64,000 bases of DNA. Origin: Diplonema papillatum. Its lineage: Eukaryota > Euglenozoa > Diplonemea > Diplonemida > Diplonemidae. The position numbers were made by a program, and so were the translations under genes. The notes beneath the pieces are model-generated. The model saw only the letters and a list, made by a program, of their open reading frames with translations, searched no databases and was not told the DNA's origin. Below, one piece after another: positions 52,101 through 63,083 of this stretch (positions are counted from its first letter, which is position 1; each line of letters opens with the position of its first letter). The stretch is taken from NCBI GenBank assembly GCA_030068145.1, contig JAPJBO010000689.1, positions 61,208 to 125,207 on the forward strand, read 5' to 3'.

Positions 52101-55100
52101 GCGTCCGAGAACCTGAGGGACCTGCTGTTGTCAGGGGGCGTGAAAGCCGAAGAAGCAGCCCAAGGCGCACCGCCGGCATCCCCGTCTTCACCGGCTTCGG
52201 CGGTGGGGGGCATGTCGCATGGGTTCGTCTCCGACCGAATCTCGAAAATCACGCACGCCGCTGCCAGTCTGGCTGAGATGCTCACGCAAAAGCGTCACTA
52301 CATTACAAGTGCGACCGCGACTTCGCCCACCGCCAGGCAGTTCGACCCTAGGTTTCTGGTGTTCGAGTTCCTCTTCGGCATTCGACTGCGCAAGCGGCAG
52401 GTCGAGATGATCGACTGGTTCTCGATGAACCTGGCGGCTGGAAACAGCCGTGTTCGGCAAATGATCATGGGGCAGGGCAAAACCCACGTGGTGTCACCCT
52501 TGCTCGTCCTCCTCCTCGCAAACGGCACGCGGCTGGTCACCCAAGTCGTCCCGTCCGCGCTGTTAGAACAGAGCAAGAACGTCCTTCGCAACTGCTTCGC
52601 AGCCCCGGTGCTCCCGAAGAAGGTGTTCACCCTCCAGTTCGATCGATCTATCGAAGACTCGCCGGAACCCATTCTGTCCCTGCTGTCCAAGCTCCGCACG
52701 GCTACTGAGGCCAGCGGCGTTGTCGTCGCGCAGCCGGAATCGATTAAATCCCTCGAACTCAAGTTCATCGAGTTGCTGCACTCGTTGCAGACGGCGTCGA
52801 TGCAGGTTTTCGCTATGGCGTCTTCATCTTCCTTCGGCGACAACGAATTCGCGTCGCAGGCGAAGGAACGACTCCGGCTGCGTTCGGAGATGGCTGATTC
52901 GCTCGCGAAGGTTCTTCGCGTCTGGAAGACCGGCACGTTGCTACTGGACGAAGTTGATGTCCTCCTCCACCCGCTGCGGTCTGAGTTGAACTTCCCCATC
53001 GGCAACAAGCACGCGCTCGATCTCGCGGGGCTGCGTTGGGACCTGCCCATGTTTTTGATTGACGCGTTCTTCGTGTCCCACTCACCGGTTCTCCACCACA
53101 TGGTAACCGAAGTGCACGACGCTTCCTGGCAGAGAGCTTTCCACCGCGCCAACACCAGTCCGGAGGCGCTGCTCGCCGCCACGAAAGAGGCGATTTCCCT
53201 CGGATTCAAGCGGAACGCCCTCCAGCAATCGCCGCACTTGGTGCTCCTCGACACCGAGTTCTACCAGTCGGAGCTCAAGCGAGTGTTCGCTCAGTGGGCG
53301 GTCGTCTGGCTTTTGAGGCATCTGTCAGACGTTCCGGCCGCCGGAGGCGTGCAAGAGGGACTCCTCTCGTTTCTGACCGCGGAGGAAAACGCAGAAAGCG
53401 GCAGCGCGCGTGCCAGAGAAGTGGTCGCCTCGCAGCTCGTGCGGGGCGGTCCGATCGACGAGAAGCTGCTGGTCCTCGCCAGGACGTGGCTTTGCTCGCT
53501 GCTCCCGCACGTCCTCGGGAAGGTCAACCGAGTCGGGTACGGGCTGCTGCAAGAGGCGGACAAGGTGTTCGTCGATCCCAGCGGGTCCCGTTCCCGGTTG
53601 CTGAGCGCGGTCCCCTTCGTCGGGAAGGACGTTCCGTCCAAGAGCAGCGAGTTCGCTCAGCCGGACGTAGTGATCGGCCTCACCATCCTCGCGTTCCGGT
53701 ACGAGGGAATGCGGAAAGACGACGTGCAAGCAGTAATCCGGCAGTTGAAACGAGAGTATACGCAGCAGTTGGGCCCGCGTGACCAACGGCCCGCCTGCGT
53801 GCTCTTCCAAACTTGGGTGCGGGAAGGCGCGGACGCTTCGAAAGAAAGCGTCCTCCCGCTGCCGCTGTTCCACTTGAAAGACCCGAAGCAGTTCAACCGC
53901 CTGTTCGCGTTAGTGCGCGGCAACCCGGGGCTCGTCACGTACTACTTGACGAGACACGTGTTCCCCACGACGATGAACTTCCAAAAGCTCAAGATCAGCG
54001 CCTGTGGCCACGAGCTTGGTTCGAGCTTGCTCTTCGGTGGAAGAGCCGGATTTTCAGGAACCCCGTCCAACCTCATGCCGTTGGACCTGGGGTCTTGCGA
54101 GTACGAACCAGGGTCCGACGGCGAGATCGTGCACACCCTCACATCCAACCAGGTAGTCCGGGCCCAGTTGAAAGAGAACTGGAACGCGCAAAGTCTTTTG
54201 AAGGACATCGCGCAGTCAAACCCGCCGTTTCACGCGTTGATCGACACCGGGGCTTGCATCACCAACATGGAAAACGCGGAGGTCGCTGCGTTTTTGCTCG
54301 GGTATCTGCCCCCTGCCTTCGAAGGCGTTGTGTACCTGGACAAGCGTGACAACAAAATGTTCTACCCGAGGTCCGCGAAGCCGGTTCCGCTCGCGCAGTG
54401 CGGCGTCGGGGAAAGCAGGAGGTTCACGTTCTACGACCAGATCCACACGACTGGGATGGACATCAAACAGGCCCCGACCGCCGCGGCCGTGTTGACAATC
54501 GGGAAGGACATGACGTTCCGAGACTTCGCCCAGGGGGCGTATCGAATGCGCGGCATCGGCAGAGGGCAAACGATCACGCTGTACATCATCGCCGAAGTGT
54601 ACCACCGCATGCAGGCAGATTTGGGTGCCCACGCGGCGGGGCAGGAAGCGCTGGACGTGCCCAGCTGGCTTCTGCAGAATTCCGCGCGAAAGGAGAGTCT
54701 GCAGGCCGTCAAGCTAGGACAGCAAGAGGTGCAAAACGTGTGGCGGAAGCACGCGCTGCGAGCGCTGACGGCGGACGCAGAAGAGAACGGCCAGAAGGAC
54801 GTATCCATACGGGTACGGAGGTTTGAACAAAACGCGTGGCTGAGCCGGTGTGTAGAGGAGTATCGCGAGATTGTCGGACACGACATCGAAGTGGCCTCGA
54901 CCTCAGAGTTTGAAGGCGGTGACAGTGCAGGCCGGCTGGCGAAGATGAAAGAGGAGCATGCGACGTTCCCGATGATGGAACAAGACTTGCAAAGGGTGGC
55001 CGATGTGTTGAAAGGGATCAAAGAGACCGTGCGCAAGGAAGCGACGCAGATGGCATACGAAGCGTCTGTCGTCCACGAGCAGGAAGCGGAGGAAGAGAAG

Positions 55101-56417
55101 CAGAAAGAAGTCGAGCAAGAAGCCCAAAAAGTGTCCGCGTTCTCTCGCGACGACGAGCAGCACAACCCGTGGCCCGTGGCCGTGCTGTCCTGCCCAGCCG
55201 CCGAGCACCGCGAAAAACCGGAAATCGCGCAGAAGTTCTCGCCGTTCTACCCCCTTGCCGACCTGCAGTGCACAGAGCAACAACCGAAAATTGGGTTCCC
55301 GGAACACGTCCTGGTCACCCAGAACCTCTTCCGCCCAACGTGGTTGGGCATGGGCGAGCGCAGGCTGAAGGTCTGCCATGCCGTGTTGGTGTGGGCGCCG
55401 AGAGGAACCGACGAAAGCGGCCCTGTGAAAGAGGAGGAGTTCGGGACGTCGTTGGTGACGCTCACAGAGGCGGAGACTCTGCGGCAGGTCATCCACGCGG
55501 CCGGCGGCAACGAAAAGCTGCGGAAGTTCACCCGGGTTTTGTGCCTGCTGACGCCGCAGGGCGCGGTCATCGACTTGCTGTGCGACGCGGCGCTGCCGGA
55601 TTGGCAACGCTTGGCTCAGCCCGCAACAGCTTCTTCCGGCACCGCCGCCCAGCTGCCCTCCTTCGTGGCAAAAACCCTGCTGTGCACCCGCTTCTTCAAC
55701 GGCGAGACGCACTACACGGAGGAGGAGCTGCTGGACCTCGAACGCGTGCTTGCCAGTGCCGCTCTGCCCGCGCGCAGGGCGTTCTTCGAAGAGATGATGC
55801 GGCTGCGGCAGCGGCAAAAAGCGAGCGTTTTCGACGCACCCGTCGAGAGGCTGTTCGAAAAAGAGGAAGACCTCGAAAACGTCCGGAACAAGGTCCTGGC
55901 CGAGAAGGTGGGCGCGGTCATCCGGAGGAAGATGGGCAAGGGACTCGATGTGCACGGCGTCTTTTTGCAGTGTGCCGGCGGCGCGGAACGCGCCGACGCG
56001 CAGCAAATGGCACACGCGATCAAGCTGCTGGCGGGCGACGAAATCGGGTCGCCGAAAGACGTGCAAACCCTGGTAGCCTGGCTCGCCATCGAGTCGTGGT
56101 CGTTCCCGCAGTTTCTCGACGCGTTCGCGGTGGACCTCGACCGAGACTACAAGCCCGCCGCTGCCCACGCGTCCCTGGCGGCGCCCCAGAAGCAAGACGG
56201 GTTCTGGGCTTGCTCGTCGTGCACGTACGTTAACGCCCCCGGCGAGGAAGCCTGCGCCATGTGCGGGTATGGTTGGTCCGGCGCGAAGGAGTGCCCCAGG
56301 GACAAGTGGGTGTGCGCTCCCGAGGCTGGCGGGTGCTCGTTCTTCAACCCGAAAACGATGTTCTACTGCGAGGTTTGCGTTTCTTGGAAATACACCAATC
56401 CTGCAGGAAATAGTTGA
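43105..56417 (+). CDS. giant thioredoxin-UBA-DUF3638/DUF3645-RanBP2 zinc-finger protein (2 exons)
   Basis: I join exon 1 (43105-44174) and exon 2 (44690-56417), giving 4265 residues. The junction AG|GTGTGT...CCACAG|G keeps the frame. ATG 43105 is the first ATG of the open frame. Domains: a nucleoredoxin-like thioredoxin fold (about 445-545) with a WCEPC active site (463-467); a UBA-like segment (about 1916-1960, 'VNTVHELGLGY...ALVKNELSLDRTVQWLM'); DUF3638 (about 2905-3160) with P-loop MGQGKT at 2950-2955 and DEVD at 3110-3113; DUF3645 and following blocks with SGTPS (3479-3483), 'YDQIHTTGMDIKQ' (TTGMD 3610-3614) and an Arg-rich 'QGAYRMRGIGRGQ' (about 3638-3650); a Gln/Glu-rich coiled coil (about 3785-3840); and two zinc fingers (Cys 4198, 4201, 4212, 4215; Cys 4232, 4239, 4250, 4253). 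Family members are long proteins annotated as ubiquitin-related. I infer an ATP-driven, ubiquitin-binding machine. The Trx fusion lies inside one uninterrupted 11.7-kb exon. Confidence 0.95.
44175..44689 (+). other. inferred intron of the giant gene, containing a dispersed repeat
   Basis: The donor GAG|GTGTGT and acceptor CCACAG|GTACC join the two long frames in phase and remove the only stop codons between them. A dispersed sequence (about 44485-44570, beginning GGAAGGGAGGAAATATAG) lies inside, in the opposite orientation to its relative at about 10570-10690. If the intron were not real, exon 2's frame would still be open back to 44541, and there would be two proteins. Confidence 0.7.
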
Positions 56418-58551
56418 CAGGATCTCTCGAATTTACGCTAACCACGATTGTGGGAGTCGGGATAACCTAACACAACCTAAAGCAGGACCGACCCCACCTT
56501 TCGTGAGAAAAAGCGAAAAAGAAAAACACCTTTCTTCTATTTGAGAACCATTCTTGCGTGTTTTGGCCACCATCGCGGCAGGTGTGAGCAGCAGCATCCT
56601 GGGTGCGCTTAGCAGGAAAAAGCCTTTTGCACGGAGGAAAGCATCGTGTAGGCGGTGGCAGTACAGAACCATTTACGGGTCCTACGGATCAAGCCCCGTG
56701 CGGAAAAAGTTGCAAGTAGAGACAGTAACCACAGGGCAGAGCAGATTGAGTTGTTACAAAGAAAATAATACCAACCTCCGCTTCCTGCACCTGACACAGC
56801 TTGCATGCTGTGTCCGTGTGAGTGGGCATGACGGGGTATCTGTTCAGTTCGAAAGCTAAATATCCCAAAACCCCACAGGTTTGCAACCGCGCACGCCCGG
56901 ATTTGGCGACAGTGCCGTTTTGAGGGTCCGTCTGAAACTGGCAGCCGATCAGTGGGAATGAGTAATCTCGATACCCATAACAATGAGACGGCGAAGTCAC
57001 CGGGATTGGAGTTTGTTTTCGTCACTGCTAGAAGTTCTCTTTTCAAGGCTCCTTGTGCAGACCCTCCTTCAGTTCACTGTGTGAGTCTACTGTTGGGTCC
57101 TGCAGATGGTCCTTACTACCGTGGTCTTTACTACTGGTATTGGGATACAGAGTTCCCAACTAGTTAGGGAGGTTGTAGTAGGCCCACTCTTGTGTCAAGA
57201 CCGGTCTGCTCACGTGTTCTCGTGCTGTTGACTGGGATGACATTGGATGTGTTGGTCGCACTCTTCCACGGGGTTCTTTTTCTTATTCTGTCTTCTTTTA
57301 GTTAACGGAGTGTGAAAAGCGGTTCTTAATGGAAGATCATTGAGCTCTGGGAAGACATGAGCGAATGTATTGTCTTCAGCATCCGATTCCCTACAGACAG
57401 TCCCAGATTAGCAGTCTGTTCCCTCCTAACTGGAAGACAATTGCTTCCATATTTCTTTTCTGAATCTTTACACGGATTTTGTGCCGAGCAGCGCCGACGT
57501 CGAAGGCTAGCATCTGGTGTTGATAGGACTTTTGTTCCATAACGCGCGTGCACCACCGCCATACGCCCTCCCTTTTCACTAACCACCTTTGTTGTGTGTG
57601 CCCCCGTATCTCTTCCGCGCAGGCAGTCCACGGCTAATTTCGAAAGGAGTTCTCAAAAACGGCACCCATGCCAAAATAGGCCTCCGCAACTAGAGTCCGT
57701 GGATAATGGGCCGATGCCGCGCTCCAAAATACGAGCGCTGTGTAGACGTACAAATTCATCTCAAACTCGAATCGATGGAAAACACGAGGCTACTACCCCC
57801 AAGTTCTGCCTGAGATACTACTAGTGCCCTCCCCGGATTCTCGGCCGCCCTATGCAAAGTCGCGAAGTCGGTCTTCCTATCTGCCGTTTTGAGGCTCAAC
57901 TGGGCTATCCCTCTCTATTCCTGGTCCACGATCCCCAGCTTAATAATGACTTGCTTGCTCACACTCGCGACTGCCGATGTGTGTCGATCACCGATTGACC
58001 CACTAACTCACGCACCTCGTGTCATGGCGGGATGCCCGGACAATGAGTCCCTTGTCCTCATCGTTTCTCTGGGTCCGTTTCTGGAGTCCACTAATCTCGC
58101 GAGACTTTTTTTCCCGTTTTCACATTTCTCCCGTCTCTCGTCTCTTGAGTTGTACGTTCCCCGACGCGCAAGTGAACCGAGCATTGACTCATACTCTCCG
58201 ACAGAGCGCTCATGGGGTTTCGCGAAGGGGCCAGTTTATCCTAGCTGGAAGGACGGCTATGGAAGTGGACGGGGGTTTCTTCGAATGCGGTTCCGGTGCA
58301 GGCTTCTTGGTAGTCTCGCAGAAGCAATACCAGCTGCTTTTAGCCATGCGAGTGAAGAACGATTGCCAGAGCAAGATCGAGCCACAGTGAGCGCATTCAC
58401 GCCACCAGAGTGGAAGCCCGCAAGAGTGCAAAAATGGCAGTGCAAAGCATGCACCCCGTGCAGGGACGAGACACTCCATTTCTCATAACGCCCATTACAG
58501 CAAAAACCCGCAAACATACAACCTTCCCCTCGAAAAGAAGTGAACACCAAC
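56418..58551. other. intergenic, no gene supported
   Basis: Only short frames, plus a 199-codon frame (57889-58488) without an ATG at its start and without recognisable domains. No strong repeats were noticed. Confidence 0.5.
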
Positions 58552-59400
58552 ATGTCGTATAAAAGTAGAGGTCACCACAGGGGCAAAGGGAAGTACCACT
58601 CGAATCCAGCCTCCGCCGATGACGCGAACAATTACGACTCGAGCATGACGAGCAAGCATTTAGATGACAGCACCGCAAACATGCCGGTGCCAACGCTTCC
58701 CGGTTCGAATGGCGGCAACAGCAACACCAACTCGGCTGCAATGGAAGAGGAAGTGAAAAGGCTGAAAGCAGCGCTTGACCAAGCAAAACACGAGCTTTTA
58801 CTTGCAAAAGAGGACCTCGACCACGAGCGCAAGTCTTGGCAAGCAAACGCGGCAGCAGTGAGTGAGCGGCTTCGCGGTGAGGAAGAACTGAAGGAACAAG
58901 CCTTGAAGAGGCTTGCAAACAGTGAACAGAGAGTCAGGGAAGCTGAAGAGAAGCTGGCCAGGCCGTTATTGGTGGCTTTTGACCTCTACCGTTCCCACGC
59001 TGTCTCGTTCATTCACGCCACGCGGGCGACCCTTGAGTCTCACCCCCTATCCTCGCTCCTCATCCAATATTCCGATTACGGGCAAAAGCTTTTAGTATCC
59101 TCGGCTTCCGCCATCACTGAACGCGACGAGGTGGCCTCACTGCTGACAAGAGCCGACGAGTGGAAAGACAAGCTCCTGGAAAACCCAGACGTGGCGTCCT
59201 CAGTTGATGCTTGTGAGAGGATTGTCCTGTCCGAAGAGGGCGCTGGCATGCCCATGATCCGTCGTACGGTGGCCCTGGCCACGGCTCTTTACAGTCTTCT
59301 CTGGGCGCTTCTATGGGAGTTCTACTACCTTATCTCACCTCGGTCCAGGCCGGTTTCAGTGTCGGGCACGTATTACAGTGATCAAACTAGATCCCAGTAA
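58552..59400 (+). CDS. coiled-coil protein with C-terminal membrane segment
   Basis: The 282-residue product starts at the first ATG of the frame (58552). Residues 1-65 are polar, low complexity, rich in Ser, Asn and His. Residues about 66-135 form a coiled coil ('MEEEVKRLKAALDQAKHELL', then 'LKEQALKRLANSEQRVREAE'). A helical middle domain (about 138-230) follows, and a hydrophobic segment at about 240-262 ('VALATALYSLLWALLWEFYY') is near the C-terminus, with a 20-residue polar tail. This is the arrangement of a tail-anchored or single-pass protein with a cytosolic coiled coil, as in tethers and Golgi or ER scaffolds. I recognise no family, so the function is open. No intron is evident. Confidence 0.8.
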   Translation: MSYKSRGHHRGKGKYHSNPASADDANNYDSSMTSKHLDDSTANMPVPTLPGSNGGNSNTNSAAMEEEVKRLKAALDQAKHELLLAKEDLDHERKSWQANAAAVSERLRGEEELKEQALKRLANSEQRVREAEEKLARPLLVAFDLYRSHAVSFIHATRATLESHPLSSLLIQYSDYGQKLLVSSASAITERDEVASLLTRADEWKDKLLENPDVASSVDACERIVLSEEGAGMPMIRRTVALATALYSLLWALLWEFYYLISPRSRPVSVSGTYYSDQTRSQ

Positions 59401-61224
59401 GTGCTTCCGACCGTTCTTGCATCGCTGTGCGGAAATAAAACCAGCGCCCGCCTTCTTCACTTTGCACGGCGGGAGGAAAACAGCCTTTAGCGGATCCACC
59501 AACTGCAAGCTCCGACCCTCCAGTCACCTACCGCCCTATTGAGTTGCTTCGAACATGCTAACAACGCGCAAGCGAAGAAATATTATGCTGGCATATGACC
59601 GTGTTCACCATCACCCGGCTCGCGTCTGTGATGGCAGGCAAAGCATGTTCATGCGTTTTATTTCCCCTCCCCAAACATGGAAATGGAAATGGAAGCGGGA
59701 ATGGAAGCATCTCCTTAGTACCAGGTGCACCCTGCAGCAGCTGTTTACCTTACCAAGAAAAAGCCGTTTCCTTGAAGGTATGGAAACGGAAACGAAGCGG
59801 AAAACGCTTCCGTTTACTCTGCCGTCTTTGCACTGGGGAGGTCGTGTGACTCACCTTGTCATCCAGCTAAATGCAATGTAATTGGCGCAGGACGGCTATA
59901 CTACTGCCGGCCGTGCGCTGACAGCAAGTAGGAAAGGTGAAAGGATTCACCTTTCATCCAGCGCAAATGCTTGCGACTGTTGCCTGCGTCCGCGAGCGTG
60001 ACGACGAAGTCAGTTCTTTTTCTAAAAACGGGTGGCGACTAGAAATGGACAACCGTGCACCAAGTTTAATTGCGAAAATGGTTCGCGACCTTCCATTTGA
60101 GGTTTCTTTTCTTTGCATCTCTGTTTCTTTCTCTTTATCTTGTATCGCGAGTGCAAATTGTTCCCTCCGCATGTCCTACTTTTGTGTTTCTCTCTCTCTC
60201 GTCCTCTCTCTAGAATGAAATCGTAAGGATGAAGGATGGGAAGGTATGATCCAGCAAGCTGCAAGGCTGCAGTGAAAACCAAAGAAAGGCGCACCACAGG
60301 TAGGGTGTCTCTGTCAACCTGTAGCCGATTGCTCTAGGGCGCGGCGATCGCGTTAGAATCGCAATCTTGTTGCATTGTCGCGACAGAGAACCAATCCATC
60401 GCACCTCGCGAGTCGCGCAGTTGCTGTTGTCACATTTTGTACAGTGTGGGGTCTGCCAAGCCCGTTTTACGTGATCCCTGTGAGGGGCATTGCCGGCAAA
60501 AGGTCTGTGTGCTGGCAGATCGGAGACTTGCCAGTTAGCAACTATCCAAACAGCGGCAAGCCAATCTGGCTCAACTACGTTTTACACCCACCTGGGTCCT
60601 CAGGAACGTTCCTCAACGGGTACCACCCTGAAGGGGCTGAAGCGCTCTGAAGGGCTGCACACACAGACCTGGATCCTCACAATCAACGACCCGTAGAGAG
60701 CGCGTCTTTGCCAATCCAGCCCGAGAAAGACCCGCACAAATGGGCATCCGCGAGCGACCGACATGACTCGAGAAGACTTGCCCTCAATCACCAAGCAAAA
60801 CGCGAAAGAGCGCCGACCCTGCGGACGCGCGTGGCTTTCCTTGCGCCTTCTTCTTTCCCGTTCCCCATCTTGCCACCCCTCGTTTCCTTAGTTTTCCTTT
60901 TCTTCCGATCCGAAAGCAGTTCTGCAGTAGTTTCTTTGTTGGTGATCGAGCGATGGCAGCGAATACATGCAGTCACTGCTCTCTCCGTCCGAAGAATCCG
61001 CGCGGGAAAGAAGATATGCTGAAACTAGGCCTTTGCAAGTTTACCCGCACACGATCTCCGCGAAGTGGCAGGTGCAGGGTTTCCCCTCCGTTTCCTCTCT
61101 TCCCGCCCCGCTCCCGTGACTGGCACCGCCCAGCAATACAGAAGTAGAACGTCGAGTTCGCAACGACAGCCCCACCATCCTCTTCTTTTAATGTCCAGCA
61201 TCGTGCAGTAAACACTGAATGATA
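59401..61224. other. intergenic, no gene seen
   Basis: It includes short GGAAATGGAAATGG and GGAAACGGAAACG purine repeats (about 59680-59705 and 59780-59800). No frame has recognisable content. Confidence 0.5.
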
Positions 61225-61281
61225 CGAAAGGCAAAGGAGGTCGTCAAGTTGCACCTGAGCGACGACCTCCTTAACCTTTCG
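61225..61281. repeat. 21-bp-arm hairpin upstream of the cytosine deaminase gene
   Basis: Arms 61225-61245 and 61261-61281 are inverted copies with two mismatches; the inner 12 bp (AAGGAGGTCGTC / GACGACCTCCTT) are perfect. The loop is 15 bases. It lies about 15 bp before a TATA-like GTATAAGAG and about 355 bp before the ATG. It could be an operator-like binding site, an RNA hairpin or an inserted palindrome. Confidence 0.9.
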
Positions 61282-61295
61282 TGAGTGCCGAATGT

Positions 61296-61303
61296 GTATA
61301 AGA
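61296..61303 (+). promoter_or_regulatory. TATA-like box of the cytosine deaminase gene
   Basis: GTATAAGAGG follows the hairpin directly, 335 bp before the start codon at 61637. The distance implies a long leader or a leader intron, and I could not choose between these. Confidence 0.35.
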
Positions 61304-61636
61304 GGAAGCGGATGGAGCTGCTCACAAGCCCTCAGAACTCAACGTAAACTGAGCATCAGCAGATGAACAAGGAAGGTCCGAGCGAGCCGCCATGGTGCAG
61401 ACATCAACCAACAGTTGAATAGGGGGCACGCACCGGTCCAAGAGGCTGCTCTGAATCCACTGGCATTCGGTCTCTTAACAGCAAGGAGTGCTTGCCCACC
61501 TTAACAGCAAAGAGTGCGGGTTTGTCAACCCGCTGTAGATCCCTCTTTAGGTTGGAGCGCAGTCAAAACCATTCAGTGGTGGAAGATTACCCCATCCACC
61601 TTTCTTGACAGCAACATAGGTTCAGAAAGCACCACC

Positions 61637-62083
61637 ATGGTCGAACATGAGCCGTTCCTAAGAGCGGCCATAGAAGAGGCACAGAAGGGTCGTGCGGCAG
61701 GCGGGATTCCGATCGGGTCGGTGTTGGTCTTGGATGGCAAGATTATTGGCAGAGGCCACAACCAGCGGGTGCAGCAGGGCAGCACCATCCGGCACGCAGA
61801 GATGGACTGCCTGGAGGAAGCAGGCCGACTACCCGGAGGTACCTATCAGAAGGCTACTCTCTATTCCACGCTGTCGCCGTGTGACATGTGCAGCGGAGCT
61901 GTACTATTGTACGGCATTCCGCATGTAGTTGTCGGCGAGAACGCGACATTCCGGGGGCCGGAAGAGTACGTCAGAAGCCGTGGAGTAAGCCTTGAGGTGT
62001 TGAATAATCCGGAATGCATAACCATGATGAAGGAGTTCATCGCTGCTTCACCGGAGCTTTGGAACGAGGATATCGGCGAATAG
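61637..62083 (+). CDS. FCY1: cytosine deaminase, yeast FCY1 type
   Basis: The enzyme converts cytosine to uracil in pyrimidine salvage and acts in the cytosol as a dimer. The 148-residue product aligns along its length with the fungal enzyme. Zinc ligands are H53 and C82/C85, and the catalytic proton shuttle is E55, in 'RHAEMD' and 'TLSPCDMCSGA'. The C-terminal 'WNEDIGE' ending is also like the yeast protein. ATG 61637 is the first ATG of the frame and has an ideal context (ACCACCATGG). The fungal enzyme is about ten residues longer at its N-terminus. A broken copy lies 0.5 kb downstream. The family is also common in bacteria and fungi, so transfer is possible but not tested here. Confidence 0.96.
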   Translation: MVEHEPFLRAAIEEAQKGRAAGGIPIGSVLVLDGKIIGRGHNQRVQQGSTIRHAEMDCLEEAGRLPGGTYQKATLYSTLSPCDMCSGAVLLYGIPHVVVGENATFRGPEEYVRSRGVSLEVLNNPECITMMKEFIAASPELWNEDIGE

Positions 62084-62593
62084 CGATAAAAGGGCCAGTG
62101 GTTCGATCTGAGTACAACGTTATACTTGCATCGGCACCCACCGATACGGCTTACCCAACATACTTTGCCACCAGACCCGTGATCGTGGCCAAGGCCGTTC
62201 GGTGGGTAGACCCTCTCGTGACATTCTGTAGAGCTGTCTAAGTAGTCACCAGCGTCCCAGCGTCTACCGCGTATTTGCCCCGAAACCGGCATAGGGTACA
62301 AGGTGCCAATCGGCATGCGATGAGTATTGTGGACAGAGGGGTTGCGGAGAAAGCACCTTTTTAAACAAACCCTACGTGTGCGTTCACCTTGGCGCTACTG
62401 AGCCAGTTAGTCCCCTATCTCCCGGAGCTGAGCCGCATCAAGTTACTCGCCTTTACTTGTATAGCTCATCGTAGTGAATCGATCACGCGCGTGTACCACA
62501 GTGTACCACAGTGTTTGCTAGTCTTTTTGTATCGTGGCCATCAGGCTCCTGTCAGAACGGGGGTGGACTGGCTCAGGTACGGAGAAACGCAAT
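62084..62593. other. spacer between the deaminase gene and its broken copy
   Basis: No gene is seen. The duplicated similarity begins only inside the coding region of the copy, so the duplicated promoter is lost or too diverged to see. Confidence 0.6.
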
Positions 62594-62956
62594 ACGAAGA
62601 GGCACATAAAGGTCGCGCTGTGGGCGGTATTCCGATCGGGTCGGCCACAACCAGCGTGTGCAGAAAGGCAGCACCATCCGGCATGCAGAGATGGATTGTC
62701 TGGAGGAGGCAGGCCGATTACCCGGCAGTACCTACCGGCAGGCTACTTTGTATTCCACGCTGTCGCCGTGTGACATGTGCAGCGGTGCTGTACTGCTGTA
62801 TGGCATTCCACATGTAGTTATCGGCGAGAACAACTAGAATACGTGAGAAGCCGCGGAGTGAAGGTTGAGGTGTTGAATGACCCGGAATGCGTAGCCATGA
62901 TGAAAGAGTTCATCACTGCTAAACCAGAACTTTGGAACGAAGATTGCGGCAAGTAG
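62594..62956 (+). pseudogene. broken tandem copy of the cytosine deaminase gene
   Basis: The sequence follows the intact gene from its 'EEAQKGRAAGG' region to the stop codon, but the first dozen codons are missing or replaced. A 34-bp deletion near 62643 removes the strand before the active site and shifts the frame. A net 16-bp change near 62831-62836 brings in an in-frame TAG. The codons for the zinc- and catalytic-site residues (HAE and PCDMC) are still present, so the decay is recent. The segment 62837-62956 continues well aligned to the end. Confidence 0.93.
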
Positions 62957-63083
62957 ACTCGTTTTAGTCTGCAAACAGCGGGTCGAAGATCTGCATACAA
63001 TCAATCACGTGACGAATCCTGCTTTCGGCGCGTGACTCACGGTCACGTCATGAACTCGTCTTCGTTTTCTGTCGGTGCAACTT

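Noticed and set aside
46000..56195. Long opposite-strand and out-of-frame frames within the giant gene (345, 534 and 430 residues and others)
   Set aside because: They are shadows of the 11.7-kb exon. The plus frame has recognisable domains throughout and these have none.
57889..58488. 199-codon frame before the coiled-coil gene
   Set aside because: It has no ATG at its start, lacks domains and is separated from the coiled-coil gene by stops. I found no splice sites that would join them convincingly.
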